Shown here: in pieces, positions 30,184 through 39,344 of the stretch
Numbering within the stretch: the stretch's first letter is position 1
Layout: each line of letters starts with the position of its first letter
Notes under the pieces: generated by a model
What the model saw: the letters and a program-made list of their open reading frames with translations, nothing else
What the model was told of the DNA's origin: nothing
Databases searched by the model: none
Assembly (NCBI GenBank): GCA_904066235.2
Contig: CAJFCV020000006.1
Location: 11,284,001-11,348,000, forward strand
Direction of reading: 5' to 3'
Source: Bursaphelenchus xylophilus
Taxonomy: Eukaryota > Nematoda > Chromadorea > Rhabditida > Aphelenchoididae
DNA: 64,000 nt
Made by a program: the position numbers and the translations under genes

Positions 30184-32758
30184 CTATCTTAAATTTTTTG
30201 ACCACCTACGTTCAGGGATTTCACAACTAGTAATATCGGAACGGTCGAGGAAATCATAGGTTTGGGTGCTCACCTCCTCCGCAATGAACACCACTTTCGT
30301 CTTTTTGTTGTGCTGCTCTCGTTTCGGGAACTGAAAAAGCAAAAAATAAAAAAAAAAAATTAGGCAAAAAAATTCAGCAAAAGTATCAAAAAGTATCCGT
30401 TTTGAATAGTTGAAATGCCAATTAATTTTTTGCTCTTTTTTGCTTTTTCCGGCAAGAAGTCGGTAAAAAGGTATGTTTGAAAAAATCCTGAAAATATCTT
30501 TCAAGAAAATTTTTAAATTTTTTCAATTTTCAACCAAAAAAATAGAAAAAAAGGTAAAAGTTCCTTATTTTGGCCGCAACTTATAACTTTGCGGAAACTG
30601 GTCGGAATTAGCCCAAATTTAGCGTGCACGCTCAATTCATCGTTGTCAACGCCCGGACAGTGGATTTAGTTAGAGAGGTACCTTCTTTTTTACGTACCAC
30701 CTTACCCTTCAAAAACGGCTGCAGCCTGTGATTTTACACTTTATACGATGAAACATGTCCGGAACTAAACTTATTGCCTCCGTATGGAACTAAATGAGTC
30801 GTCATAGTCTTCGTAGAAACCCTTAAAACTATAGAGCTATTATAGTAATTCAGTGCCAGCTAAGTCGAAGCGTTTTTTCCTAACTTTAGTGCCCAAGCTT
30901 GGGCGCAGTTCGCGGAGTACCTTTGTTGTGGCCATAATAAGGAACTTTTTCCAAAAAAATTGATAATTTTTTTATTTTTTCCCAAAAATCTTTTTTTTTT
31001 TGTTTTTCCTTTAAAAAATCAAACCAAAAATCTCTGTAAAACTCACAACAATGACTTTCAAACAGACGAGTTGGTAGACCGCGGGGACTTCTTTGGCATT
31101 CATATAGATCTGAATGGCCTCTTCAACAGAGGCCAGCTCGAATTCCGTTGAATTGCGCTTCTTGTAGCTGTAGAACCTGTTCGTACTCAGCTCCTTCATG
31201 TAGAGTTTGACGTACATCTGAAATTTGATTTTTTGAAAAAAAAAATTTTTTTTTGAAAATTCTTATTTTTTTAGAAAAAAAAAATTTTTTTCAAAATGAA
31301 AAATCTACTTTTAACACTGTTTTTTCCCCAAAAAGAATGTTATTTACAGTCTTTTTATGGACAGAGATTAATGTAATAATCTTACCTCCTTGGCTTTTTG
31401 CGGCAGTTTCCTGGTTTTTCCAATCCATTCGTACTTCCCAAATTCCTAAATAAAAAAAAAATAAAAAAAAATTACAATTCATTTTCCCGACGGCATTTCG
31501 ATTTTTAATGCGACAACCTTCCTATAACAAATATTTTTTCTGAGCTGCGTGTGATTTGCTGTAGTGCTAAAAATAACTGTAATAATTTTTTGTTTCAAAA
31601 ATTTTGGAAAAAGTTCCTTATTCTGGCCACGACAAAGGTACCCCGCGAACTGCGCCCAAACGTGGGCACAAAAGTTAGGAAAAAAACGCTTCGACCTAGC
31701 TGTAACTGAATTACTATAATAGCTCTATAGTTTTAAGGGTACCTACGAAGGCTGTGACGACTCATTTAGTTCCATACGGAGGCAATAAGGTTAGTTCCGG
31801 ACATGTTTCACCGTATAAAGTGTAAAATCACAGGCTGCAGCCGTTTTTGAAGGGTAAGGTGGTACGTAAAAAAGAAAGTACCTCGCTAACTAAATCTACT
31901 GTCCGGGCATTGACAACGATGAATTGCGCGTGCACGCTAAATTTGGGCTAATTCCGACCAGTTTCCGCAAAGTTATAAGTTGTGGCCAAAATAAGGAACT
32001 TTTACCAAATTTTCTAAATAAAAACAAGTAAAAATCTGTACAACGAAGCCTATACGTACCACCTTACCCTTCAAAGACGGCTGCAGCCTGCGATTTTACA
32101 CTTTATACGATGAAACCTTCCGGAACTGACTTATTGCCTCCGTGTAGGACTAAATGAGTCGTTATAGCCTTCCTAGGCACGCTTAACACAATAGAGCTAT
32201 CATAGGAATTCATTGAGAGCTAGGTCGAAGTCTTTTTTCTTAACTTTAGTTCCCAAGCTTGGGCGCAGTTCGCAGAGCATTTTTGTCGTGGCCGGTTGAG
32301 CCTGAACTCCCCCTTTTCTGAACTTTTCCTCAATGTGAACTCTCCCCCTTTTTCAACTCTCCCCTTTTTTGAACACTCCCCCATTTTTCAAATTAAAAAA
32401 ACGAGGTGTGACATGTTATACGATGAAAATTTTTTTCAAATTGAGAAAAAAATAAAAAAAAAAGATGTCACACCTTATTCTTTTCAATTTGAAAAAAAAT
32501 TTCATCGTATAACATGCCACACCTCATATTTTCAATTTTCAAAATGAGGGGGAGTGTTCAGAAAGGGGGAAAGGTTCATTCAAGGGGGAGTGTTCAAAAA
32601 GGGGGAGAGTTCAGATTGACGGAAAGTTCAGAAAGGGGGGAGAGCTCTGCCGCAACGGTCGTGGCCAGAATAAGGAACTTTTTACACCTTACGTTATTTT
32701 CCATCGTGTAACAGCATGGAAGTCCAATAAACAGCAGAGAAATTAGCCAAATATTCAT
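30184..32758 (-). CDS. Small secreted protein, unrecognised family
   Basis: Exons 32758-32693, 31445-31386, 31217-31047 and 30330-30184 join in phase 0 throughout and encode 147 residues. A signal peptide is clear (MNIWLISLLFIGLPCC). The mature part is charged: KYEWIGKTRKLPQKAKEMYV, TNRFYSYKKRNSTEFELASV, EEAIQIYMNAKEVPAVYQLV, and a tail ending EIPERRWSKNLR. A frame upstream of the first ATG stays open but lacks another ATG. I do not recognise the family. The gene lies 182 bp downstream of another small secreted-protein gene on the same strand. Both carry an 'EEAI' helix followed by Lys/Glu-rich text, so they may be distant relatives. Exons 2 and 3 are bracketed by inverted copies of one repeat. 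Confidence 0.7.
30556..30952. mobile_element. TTCCTTATT-ended repeat, copy 1 (intron 3)
   Basis: Starts AAAAGTTCCTTATTTTGGCC and ends GGCCATAATAAGGAACTTTT. The interior contains GGCTGCAGCCTGTGATTTTA and GCCCAAGCTTGGGCGCAGTT. It is inverted relative to copy 2. Confidence 0.8.
31611..32007. mobile_element. TTCCTTATT-ended repeat, copy 2 (intron 1)
   Basis: Near-complete reverse complement of 30556-30952, for example TCACAGGCTGCAGCCGTTTT and GCGAACTGCGCCCAAACGTG. It lies on the other side of exons 2 and 3. Confidence 0.8.
32050..32690. mobile_element. TTCCTTATT-ended repeat, copy 3, interrupted
   Basis: The same orientation as copy 1 (CCACCTTACCCTTCAAAGAC ... TTGTCGTGGCC). It resumes after an insertion as GTCGTGGCCAGAATAAGGAA. 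Confidence 0.75.
32294..32657. mobile_element. 364-bp insertion with 9-bp duplication
   Basis: GTCGTGGCC is present on both sides (32285-32293, 32658-32666), and copy 2 shows the empty site. Both halves carry GAACTCCCCCTTTTCTGAAC-type text in inverted order. The centre is a palindrome around 'aggtgtgacat...atgtcacacct'. Nine-base duplication suggests a Mutator-like element. Confidence 0.75.
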
Positions 32759-32940
32759 AATCAAATTCAAGAAAAGCGCCACCGATTTCGTTGCAAATTT
32801 TATAAACAAATGAAAAATAATTACAATTTCATGGAATTTTCAAAATTTACAATAACAAAAATATCCGTCAAAGTTCAAACTGAGACATCTTGTTGAATTA
32901 TACAACGGTTTTGTATGGCGATTTCTCCGTATTTTGCGTT

Positions 32941-35133
32941 TTACGGCCGATTAAATGTATGTTTTAATTCTTCTTCCCGTTTCAGCACTCGTATCGCTTC
33001 TTCGATGTGCTCCCATTTTGGAAGTCCTGCAAAAATGAAAAAGTTAATATCGCTAAACCTGCGTAAAATGAATTGCAAAAAACCAAAAAATTTTTTTTTT
33101 GCTATATCAGTCTGTCGGTAAAATAATAACCACTCTGTCGCATCGAAAATCACGTTACCGTTTAGGATGAATTGCGTTGCTGAGAAATCGAATTGATCTT
33201 CCCCTCACAATCAGCGACGCGATTGGCGCCGCTACAAAGTACTCATTATTTTTCCGACTTTTGCAAAAATATTATTATCGGGTCGTCGCTCGTTGCAGAG
33301 AATTTATTTGTGGCTTCGCAGATGAAGTACTAGTCGCCATAAAGTTCTGACTATCGTGCGCAAAAATTGAAGTGAGCTCGTGCGATGGTGCATGTCGCTA
33401 GTGCAAAAACGGGGAATCTAGGTGGGTCCGAAAAAAAGAAAAAGTGCACAGTGCAAAAGTGTCGGGATTTCATAGCGCGACTGATACCTCAGGTGCGACG
33501 CACGTCAAACTTAGGAGTCCGGTGACCGGAATAGACTCTTCGCTATCGGTTTTTTACACTTCGCCTTGATTTCACAGAGAAAGAGAGAAAGAAGGCACGC
33601 AAAAGCGCACTCTCTCGCCCCAAAAATTCCCCATTTCTTCCCCGACAAAACGTTTTTTGCGTCTTTTTTTGGCAAAAGGCTAATCCATTCACTGGACTGT
33701 TTTAGCTTATCTCACAATCTTTCGGAAGGAAGAAATGTTCGGAGGAATTTGGTCAAACTCTTTGGTCAATTATCTCGGTTCCCAGAGGCCGGTGGAGGTA
33801 GCGGTTTTCAGATTTGATATCTCCGTCCTACCCTCCCCATCGCTGTAACAGTCGTTTTACAAAATCGATCCGTGATTTAAGTGACTTCCCTTGTCAGTTT
33901 GACGTGCGACGCTCCGATTTTTAAAGAAACTGGGCACAAGTTTAGAATAAAATTTTCTTGCGGAAATCAACAAGATTTTTTGGCCGGAAGTTGGAAAAAC
34001 TGCGACGTTTTTTTCAAACTTTGGCATAAAAAGTTTTATCCCTATTTCTACCGCCTCGGGTAATTTTTCCACAAAAAGTATTTTTTTTCCATGCGAAGCT
34101 GGCAAAGATACGGCCAAAAAGTATTTTTTCTCCATCCCTTCCCGCGTTCTACGTACTCTCTCGCTCGCCAAGGTAGTTTCTCGGGTTTTGAGATTTTTGA
34201 ATCACCTCGCGGTTGTAAAGCCATATCGTAGGCAAGAAAGACTTACTATTCATCTCCTCCCATGTTCCAACGAATGGCGGAGGGCCTATGTGAATCCTTT
34301 CCTTGGGCATCAAGTGTTCCACTAGATGATAAGCTCGTTTCGTTTCCCTGGGCCTCACGTTGCCGGCTTCTTCGGAGGTCTCTGGTCTGCTCTCGGAAGG
34401 TGATGGGTTTTCTGACATCACTGCTGAAAATTAGCAGTAAGTCAAAAAATCTGTACAATAAATCGAAAAAGTTCAAAAAAATTTTTTTTGAATGTCTGTC
34501 GGGAAAATAATGAGCACAATGTCACATCGAGAGCTGAAAATTAATGTGATTTTGCCGCGACAGAATTCATTTTCTCAGCGATTTCTTTGTCGCATTGCAA
34601 GTTGCGTCGCTCAAATTAAAAGCAATTTGACGTTGTCGCGCCACAATTCATTTTCTTGCCGGCGATGCGATTTTCGATGCGACAGAGTTCTTATTATTTT
34701 CCCGCCAGACTGATATACGTAATAGAAGGGTGCGTTATACGGAAGTTTAGCCCAAAATCGCCCAGTAAGATTACCTAAATTCGAAAGGAAGAGCTTTAGG
34801 TACAAAGGATTTAACAAATCTCTAGTTAATTCAGCTCCAGTCATTAAAAAATTACGAGAAAATATCTTGAAATAACCTGTTTTTAACTGCCCCCATCAAC
34901 CTTATTTATATTCAAATTTCCCTCTAATAATTTTGAAATCCAATGACGTCATAATTTTTATTTGAAAGTAAATATAAGACAATGAATCAGGACGGAAATT
35001 TCATTGAAAGGAAAGTGGGCAGTGGAAGAGGCAAACACGAGATAAGAACGAATGACTTACTTTTCTCGCCCAGACAATGATCAACAAGCAGTGAACTCAG
35101 CAGAAAAACGGCTAGTGATACTCGTTTCGACAT
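32941..35133 (-). CDS. Small secreted protein, unrecognised family
   Basis: Exons 35133-35061, 34423-34247 and 33026-32941 join in frame (phases 1 and 1) and give 111 residues. The signal peptide is MSKRVSLAVFLLSSLLVDHC, with a likely cut near CLG/EK. The mature part opens Ser/Glu/Pro-rich (MSENPSPSESRPETSEEAGN). It continues RAYHLVEHLMPKERIHIGPP and ends in an amphipathic helix (KWEHIEEAIRVLKREEELKH). No cysteine remains after the signal peptide. The family is not recognised. It is the upstream member of a co-oriented pair with 30184-32758. Confidence 0.7.
33107..33256. repeat. PAL1 MITE, right end degraded
   Basis: Starts TCAGTCTGTCGGTAAAATAA after TA. The right end reads CTCATTATTTTTCCGACTTTT. 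Intron 2 of the upstream secreted-protein gene. Confidence 0.75.
33504..33907. mobile_element. CACGTCAAACT-ended element
   Basis: Ends CACGTCAAACT and AGTTTGACGTG are complementary, with GCGACG bordering each. The interior shares 'gacaaaacg', 'gcgagagag' and 'ctgttttagcttatctca' in opposite orientation with the element nested at 47424-47637. Confidence 0.65.
33907..34190. repeat. Tc5-like fragment
   Basis: GTGCGACGCTCCGATTTTTA begins the piece. Inner segments 'aaattttcttgcggaaatcaacaag' and 'ccatgcgaagctggcaaagatacggccaaaaag' match the family; it stops near 34190. Confidence 0.55.
34494..34714. mobile_element. PAL1 MITE, enlarged copy
   Basis: Ends TGTCTGTCGGGAAAATAATG and TTATTATTTTCCCGCCAGACTGA. 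The middle repeats 'acagaattcattttctc' and 'acaattcattttcttg', suggesting an internal duplication. Intron 1 of the upstream secreted-protein gene. Confidence 0.75.
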
Positions 35134-35219
35134 GATTTTGAACCTGAAAAAAAATCATGAGTCATGGTAAAATACGTGAGATCTAGTTAAGGGTACAAAG
35201 AGTGTGCACAGTGTTAAGA

Positions 35220-35560
35220 CAAACAGTGAAACCTCGGTACAACGAATTGTAAAAAGTAAAAAAAATGTTCGTTATAGAAAAGTTTAGTTCTCTGGAAATT
35301 TTATTTTGGCCCAACAATGACTCCTAGGTCCCTAGAAATTTTGCACCGCGCATTGAAATACTATATATTTATCTTTGGGACGAAAGCTTTTTTCGACTAC
35401 TGCGGCTTTAATGTTATTTTTTTGGCACGGTGCAAACGGTATTTTTTTAAGTTTGCACTCTGCGTCAGCGACAAAAGGCAAAATGCACTGTGCGTAGCGA
35501 CAAACAAGGGAAAGAAGGAAAATGCACGGTGTGTTAGCGACAAAAGACAAAAAAAAAAAT
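35220..35560. repeat. ACAACGAA repeat and GCACTGTGC segment
   Basis: AAACCTCGGTACAACGAATT opens the stretch. Three TGCAC-GTGC palindromes follow between 35428 and 35530 around 'gcgacaaaaggcaaaatgcac'. Confidence 0.5.
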
Positions 35561-35568
35561 TCAACCAG

Positions 35569-35717
35569 TCTGTCGGAAAAATAATGAGCACTTTTTAGCA
35601 TTGCAAATTGCACCGCCTAGAAAATGAATTGTGCCACGACAAAATCAAATTGCTTTTCACTTCAGCGACTGGTTGGGTGCTTTGACATTTTGCTCATTAT
35701 TTTCCCGACAGACTGAT
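35569..35717. mobile_element. PAL1 MITE
   Basis: Ends CAGTCTGTCGGAAAAATAAT and CATTATTTTCCCGACAGACTGA. Confidence 0.8.
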
Positions 35718-35804
35718 TTTATATATCGCAAAATCGTTGGTTATAGACGGGTCTCACTGCATGGAGGCCGTTGTATTGAGGGTGCGCTGTAATTAGGCTT
35801 GTAT

Positions 35805-35951
35805 CAGTGTGTCGGGAAAATAATGAGCACTATGTCGCATCAATAATCGCATTACCCCCGAAAAAATGAATTGTGTCGCGACGAAATCAAATTGCTTTTC
35901 ACTTTTGCGACGCAAGCGACAGAGCGCTCATTATTTTCCCGACAGACTGAT
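35805..35951. mobile_element. PAL1 MITE
   Basis: Ends TCAGTGTGTCGGGAAAATAA and CATTATTTTCCCGACAGACTGA, next to TA. Interior GAATTGTGTCGCGACGAAAT. Confidence 0.85.
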
Positions 35952-36538
35952 AGTATACATGACGAACTACTGTGAAACGAAACCTGAGGATAAAAAAAAA
36001 TTTTGGGTGCCTACAAAAGTCTGCTTTCGGCCAAACTCCGTACAATATTCCCCTCCTATAACGACTTTCTTTTCGTACCCTTTGAAATGCCTTGAAGGGG
36101 TACGAATACGGAGGGTAAATGAGCAAAAATCTAAAGAAACCTCAACGTCATATCCATAACACTTTTAGGAGCGAACCAAGTTGTCTAAACGTATAGAATT
36201 CGTCGGGTCCACCGGTTTAAAGCCCCTCCAAATCTCGGGAATGCATCATAATCGAATTGCGCATCCAGCGAAATTGAATGAAGAGACAAAAGAAGACATC
36301 ATTTCGGAGTTCCGAAACCGCTAATTCCAAAAAAAAAAACTAACAGTGTAAAGTTTTTTTTGCAAAGAAGAGTAAAAACTAAAAATAAAATTGAGATGGG
36401 AGTGTACTGGAGATCTGTTATGGCTGTGTAAATTTGATTATATATAACGGCTTTGACGTAATTTCTACAATTTTTTGGGCACGAAGAAATATAATTACTC
36501 GAGTTTGAAGTCAAAGACTAATTTCTACAGGGCAAGAG
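35952..36538. other. Intergenic, nothing recognised
   Basis: No gene or repeat pairing found. Short open frames lack support. Confidence 0.4.
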
Positions 36539-36540
36539 TA

Positions 36541-37392
36541 CAGGGTGTTTCAAGAAATTCCCCGGAAAGCAATCGTCGATTTCTCGGCGCTCAGCCATGA
36601 TATCCAAAAATTTTTTTTTGCAGTAGAAAGAAGGTTATGGGCGGTTTTTTGCCTAAAAAGAGTTTTTTCTACGCCGACGCGGAATGCAGTGTATTCGGCG
36701 AAGACTTTAGATCGCTTTTTTGGCCATCACATACATCTTAAACGCTTTTTTGTGGTTTCTGATGGCTGAAACGCGGATAATTTACTGATTTTTGTGCTTA
36801 TCAAGCGTTCGGCAAAGGTATGGCAGCCGCTCGCCATATCTTAACTCAGATCCGGACCAGAAATGGTCCAACACAATCTTTATTGTCTGGCAACTATTTT
36901 CTGCGGGTATCGTCTACCCTCCAAAATTTTGTGGTCAAGCCTTGGCAGATGTCTAGCCATCACGGAACCAGTTGGTGCACCAGAAAACAACAAAAAAATT
37001 TTTGTTTAAATTTCTCTTTGGCCTGCTGTTTCAAACATTCGCGCGGTGGGCTCGACTTTATCGATATTGCAGCGACTGCATTGCAATGTGCAGTCGCTAA
37101 ATGGGATCGCATAGCGTTATACCCTGCCTCCTGATCCATTGTGCAAAAAATCTGAAGACTTTCCGGATGCTGCAGTGTCACAGTAAAGCTTTTTAGATAA
37201 GTGTGATGGTCAAAAAAGCGGTCAAAAGTCTTCGCCGAATACACTGCATTCCGCGTCGGCGAAGAAAAAAATCTTTTTAGACAAAAAACCGCCCATAACC
37301 TTCTTTCTACTGCAAAAAAAATTTTTTGGATATCTTGGCTGAGCACCGAGAAATCGACGATTGCTTTCCGGGGAATTTCTTGAAACACCCTG
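36541..37392. mobile_element. Mariner-type MITE with 200-bp terminal repeats
   Basis: The element starts CAGGGTGTTTCAAGAAATTC and ends with its complement at 37392. TA lies on both sides (36539-36540, 37393-37394). Inverted similarity extends about 200 bp inward, with few differences. The centre is non-coding, so it needs a transposase in trans. Confidence 0.9.
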
Positions 37393-37513
37393 TATGTATG
37401 AAAAGTGCATGGAAAAGTCTAGAAAAGGGTTATTTAGAACAGTTCAGCCACGACAACGGCAATTGGGGAAAGTAAATTAATTTTTTCGCTGGTTTTGGCT
37501 GCCCAAAAACATA

Positions 37514-37762
37514 CAGTGACGGACCTGATGTATTGGCAAAAAATGTATCATTTTGCATCCGGGAACCATCAAAAATGTGGCAAAATGCTTCCTTCTCCAA
37601 GTGAAAAAACTTCGTTTTGAAGGGCGCCCTCACAAAAAGAGCGGGCGCCCTTTTGAAATCGGAGTTTTTTTCATTTAGAGAGGGAAGCATTTTGCCGCAT
37701 TTTTGATACTTCCCGGATGCAAAATGGTACGTTTTCTTACCACTGGATAAGGTCCCTCACTG
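37514..37762. mobile_element. CAGTGACGG-family element
   Basis: Starts CAGTGACGGACCTGATG after TA and ends GGTCCCTCACTG. Inside, TTTTGCATCCGGGAACCATC pairs with GATACTTCCCGGATGCAAAA, and AAGTGAAAAAACTTCG with a degraded partner. Confidence 0.8.
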
Positions 37763-37879
37763 CAATCAATCCCATTTTCTCATATACCCAAAAATGATCC
37801 TGTAGCCCAACAATCACTCTAACTGTACAATTTCATGGTAAAGAAAACTAATGTTAGTAATATGTAGCTAAAATTAGAA

Positions 37880-38085
37880 AAATGGGCATATTGCAAGCCT
37901 TCGCCAAGTCTCCGCCTATGCTTCGCCGAGCGTTCGCCGATCATCCAACGGCTTTGCCAGGCCTCGTATGCACTTCCTACAACCTTTGTTTGGACATCCA
38001 CCTGCTCTACGCCCCGTATCGATCGATTTGTGTTGAGCCGAACTGTAGTCGACCCGAAAAGTTTGGAGGCGGGGAACATAACGTG
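37880..38085 (+). repeat. Dispersed repeat, inverse of 2133-2255
   Basis: Contains 'gcacttcctacaacct', CGTATCGATCGATTTGTG and GTCGACCCGAAAAGT, all complementary to the copy at 2133-2255. The following text AACGTGAATTTGTCGCAG resembles a PAL2 fragment. Confidence 0.6.
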
Positions 38086-38169
38086 AATTTGTCGCAGAAA
38101 AATCTCTCGCTTTGTCGCAGTTGCATACCTTTCCGAGGCTGGACGGATCAATCAAGCAAAGGACATTAC

Positions 38170-38590
38170 TTTATATATAAATAAAGCTCTTGGATAGATG
38201 GGCTAACAAATTCTGGTCTTGGCTAGCCAAAAAATCAAAAAAAAATATATTTTCCTTTCCTCATTTCCTCTGTATCCCCCAATCACCGCCGTAAATTTTG
38301 CCCCAGACTCGGATCGTCCCGCTAGCCCAGTCTTCCATCTATTTTTTCACATCCATCAAGACAAACCCTCAAAAAAAATCAATGCAAACCCGGTCAGTTT
38401 ACCTTCAAAAACAACCCCTTTAACTCCGTTATTTTCGCGTCTGACAATTGATTGTTTGTTTATAATTAGGAGATCCCAATCATTTCCCTTCCTCGGACAG
38501 TTTCGCCATCTGATTCACGTTTTGTTCGGCTTGGAAAACAACAAATTTGTCAAAGAACTTATGAGTGGTCACGGGAAATTGAAAGGCTTC
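38170..38590. other. Intergenic, nothing recognised
   Basis: A plus-strand open frame (38219-38596) is Pro/Phe-rich and has no splice or homology support. Confidence 0.35.
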
Positions 38591-38609
38591 ACGTAACTGT
38601 GGTATCATA

Positions 38610-38845
38610 AACTACATACTCTTTGGCATTTCGCCTTTGTATGCAAATAAATGGATAGATTATGATATAATAGATAGACGGTATGCAAATAGAATTTAGC
38701 GCACGTTGTCGGTAATAAGATAGGGTTCGCAGAGCGTAATCCAAAAAATGTAGGACGAAAATACGAAATTACGATGCTATGTGGAGATTTATAAAATATA
38801 AAATAGAAAAATTTTTGACATACGGTAAAGGAATGCAAACTGTAT
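38610..38845. repeat. Degraded relative of 45540-45726
   Basis: GCACGTTGTCGGTAATAAGA, then 'gggttcgcagagcgtaatccaaaaaatgtaggacgaaaa', aligns with GCACGCTGTCGGTAAGACGA and the text after it near 45600. This copy is not open. Confidence 0.45.
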
Positions 38846-38848
38846 ACA

Positions 38849-38983
38849 TCAGTCTGTCGGGAAAATAATGAGCATGTCGCATCGAAAATCGCATCGCCGC
38901 CGAGAAAATGAATTGTGTCGCGGCCAAATCAAATTTCTTTTCACTTCAGCGACGTTGTGCTCTTTATTTTCCCGACAGACTGA
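38849..38983. mobile_element. PAL1 MITE
   Basis: Ends TCAGTCTGTCGGGAAAATAA and TTTATTTTCCCGACAGACTGA. Interior GAATTGTGTCGCGGCCAAAT. Confidence 0.85.
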
Positions 38984-39156
38984 CAAGTTCGACTCGGAAT
39001 CACCTTTTCTCCAGGTGATTCCGGGGTCCGCTAGTTCTTTCTAAAGGCATAAATTTGACAACACCTCTTAATCTCACTCCAAATGCCAACTCCAAGGATC
39101 TCCGTTGAGATATTTATTGATGGCCGCTCGTACAATATAAGATAAGATAACAGTAG

Positions 39157-39344
39157 TATAAACGAATTAGACAATAGGTAGACGATTTATTGGGCAATAC
39201 ACGAGAAACACGCACAACCGCACGCTAAGGAGCGCGAGACACCGACTTCTGAGAATAGGGGAAATTGGTCTTATGAAGACTTCGTCCTTTGAATCTATGC
39301 AAATTTGTGGGAAAGAATTGGCGGTTTCAATGAAGTCGCCAACA
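39157..39344 (-). repeat. 3' LTR of the gag-only element
   Basis: 188 bp; identical to 42207-42394 except GCACAAC versus ACACAAC within the run after 'acgagaaacac'. The last 16 codons of gag lie inside it. Confidence 0.9.

Noticed and set aside
35866..36159. Open frame over a PAL1 copy
   Set aside because: Starts inside the MITE and has no splice or composition support.
36545..37410. Open frames with the same translation at both ends
   Set aside because: They are the inverted terminal repeats of the mariner-type MITE, not genes.
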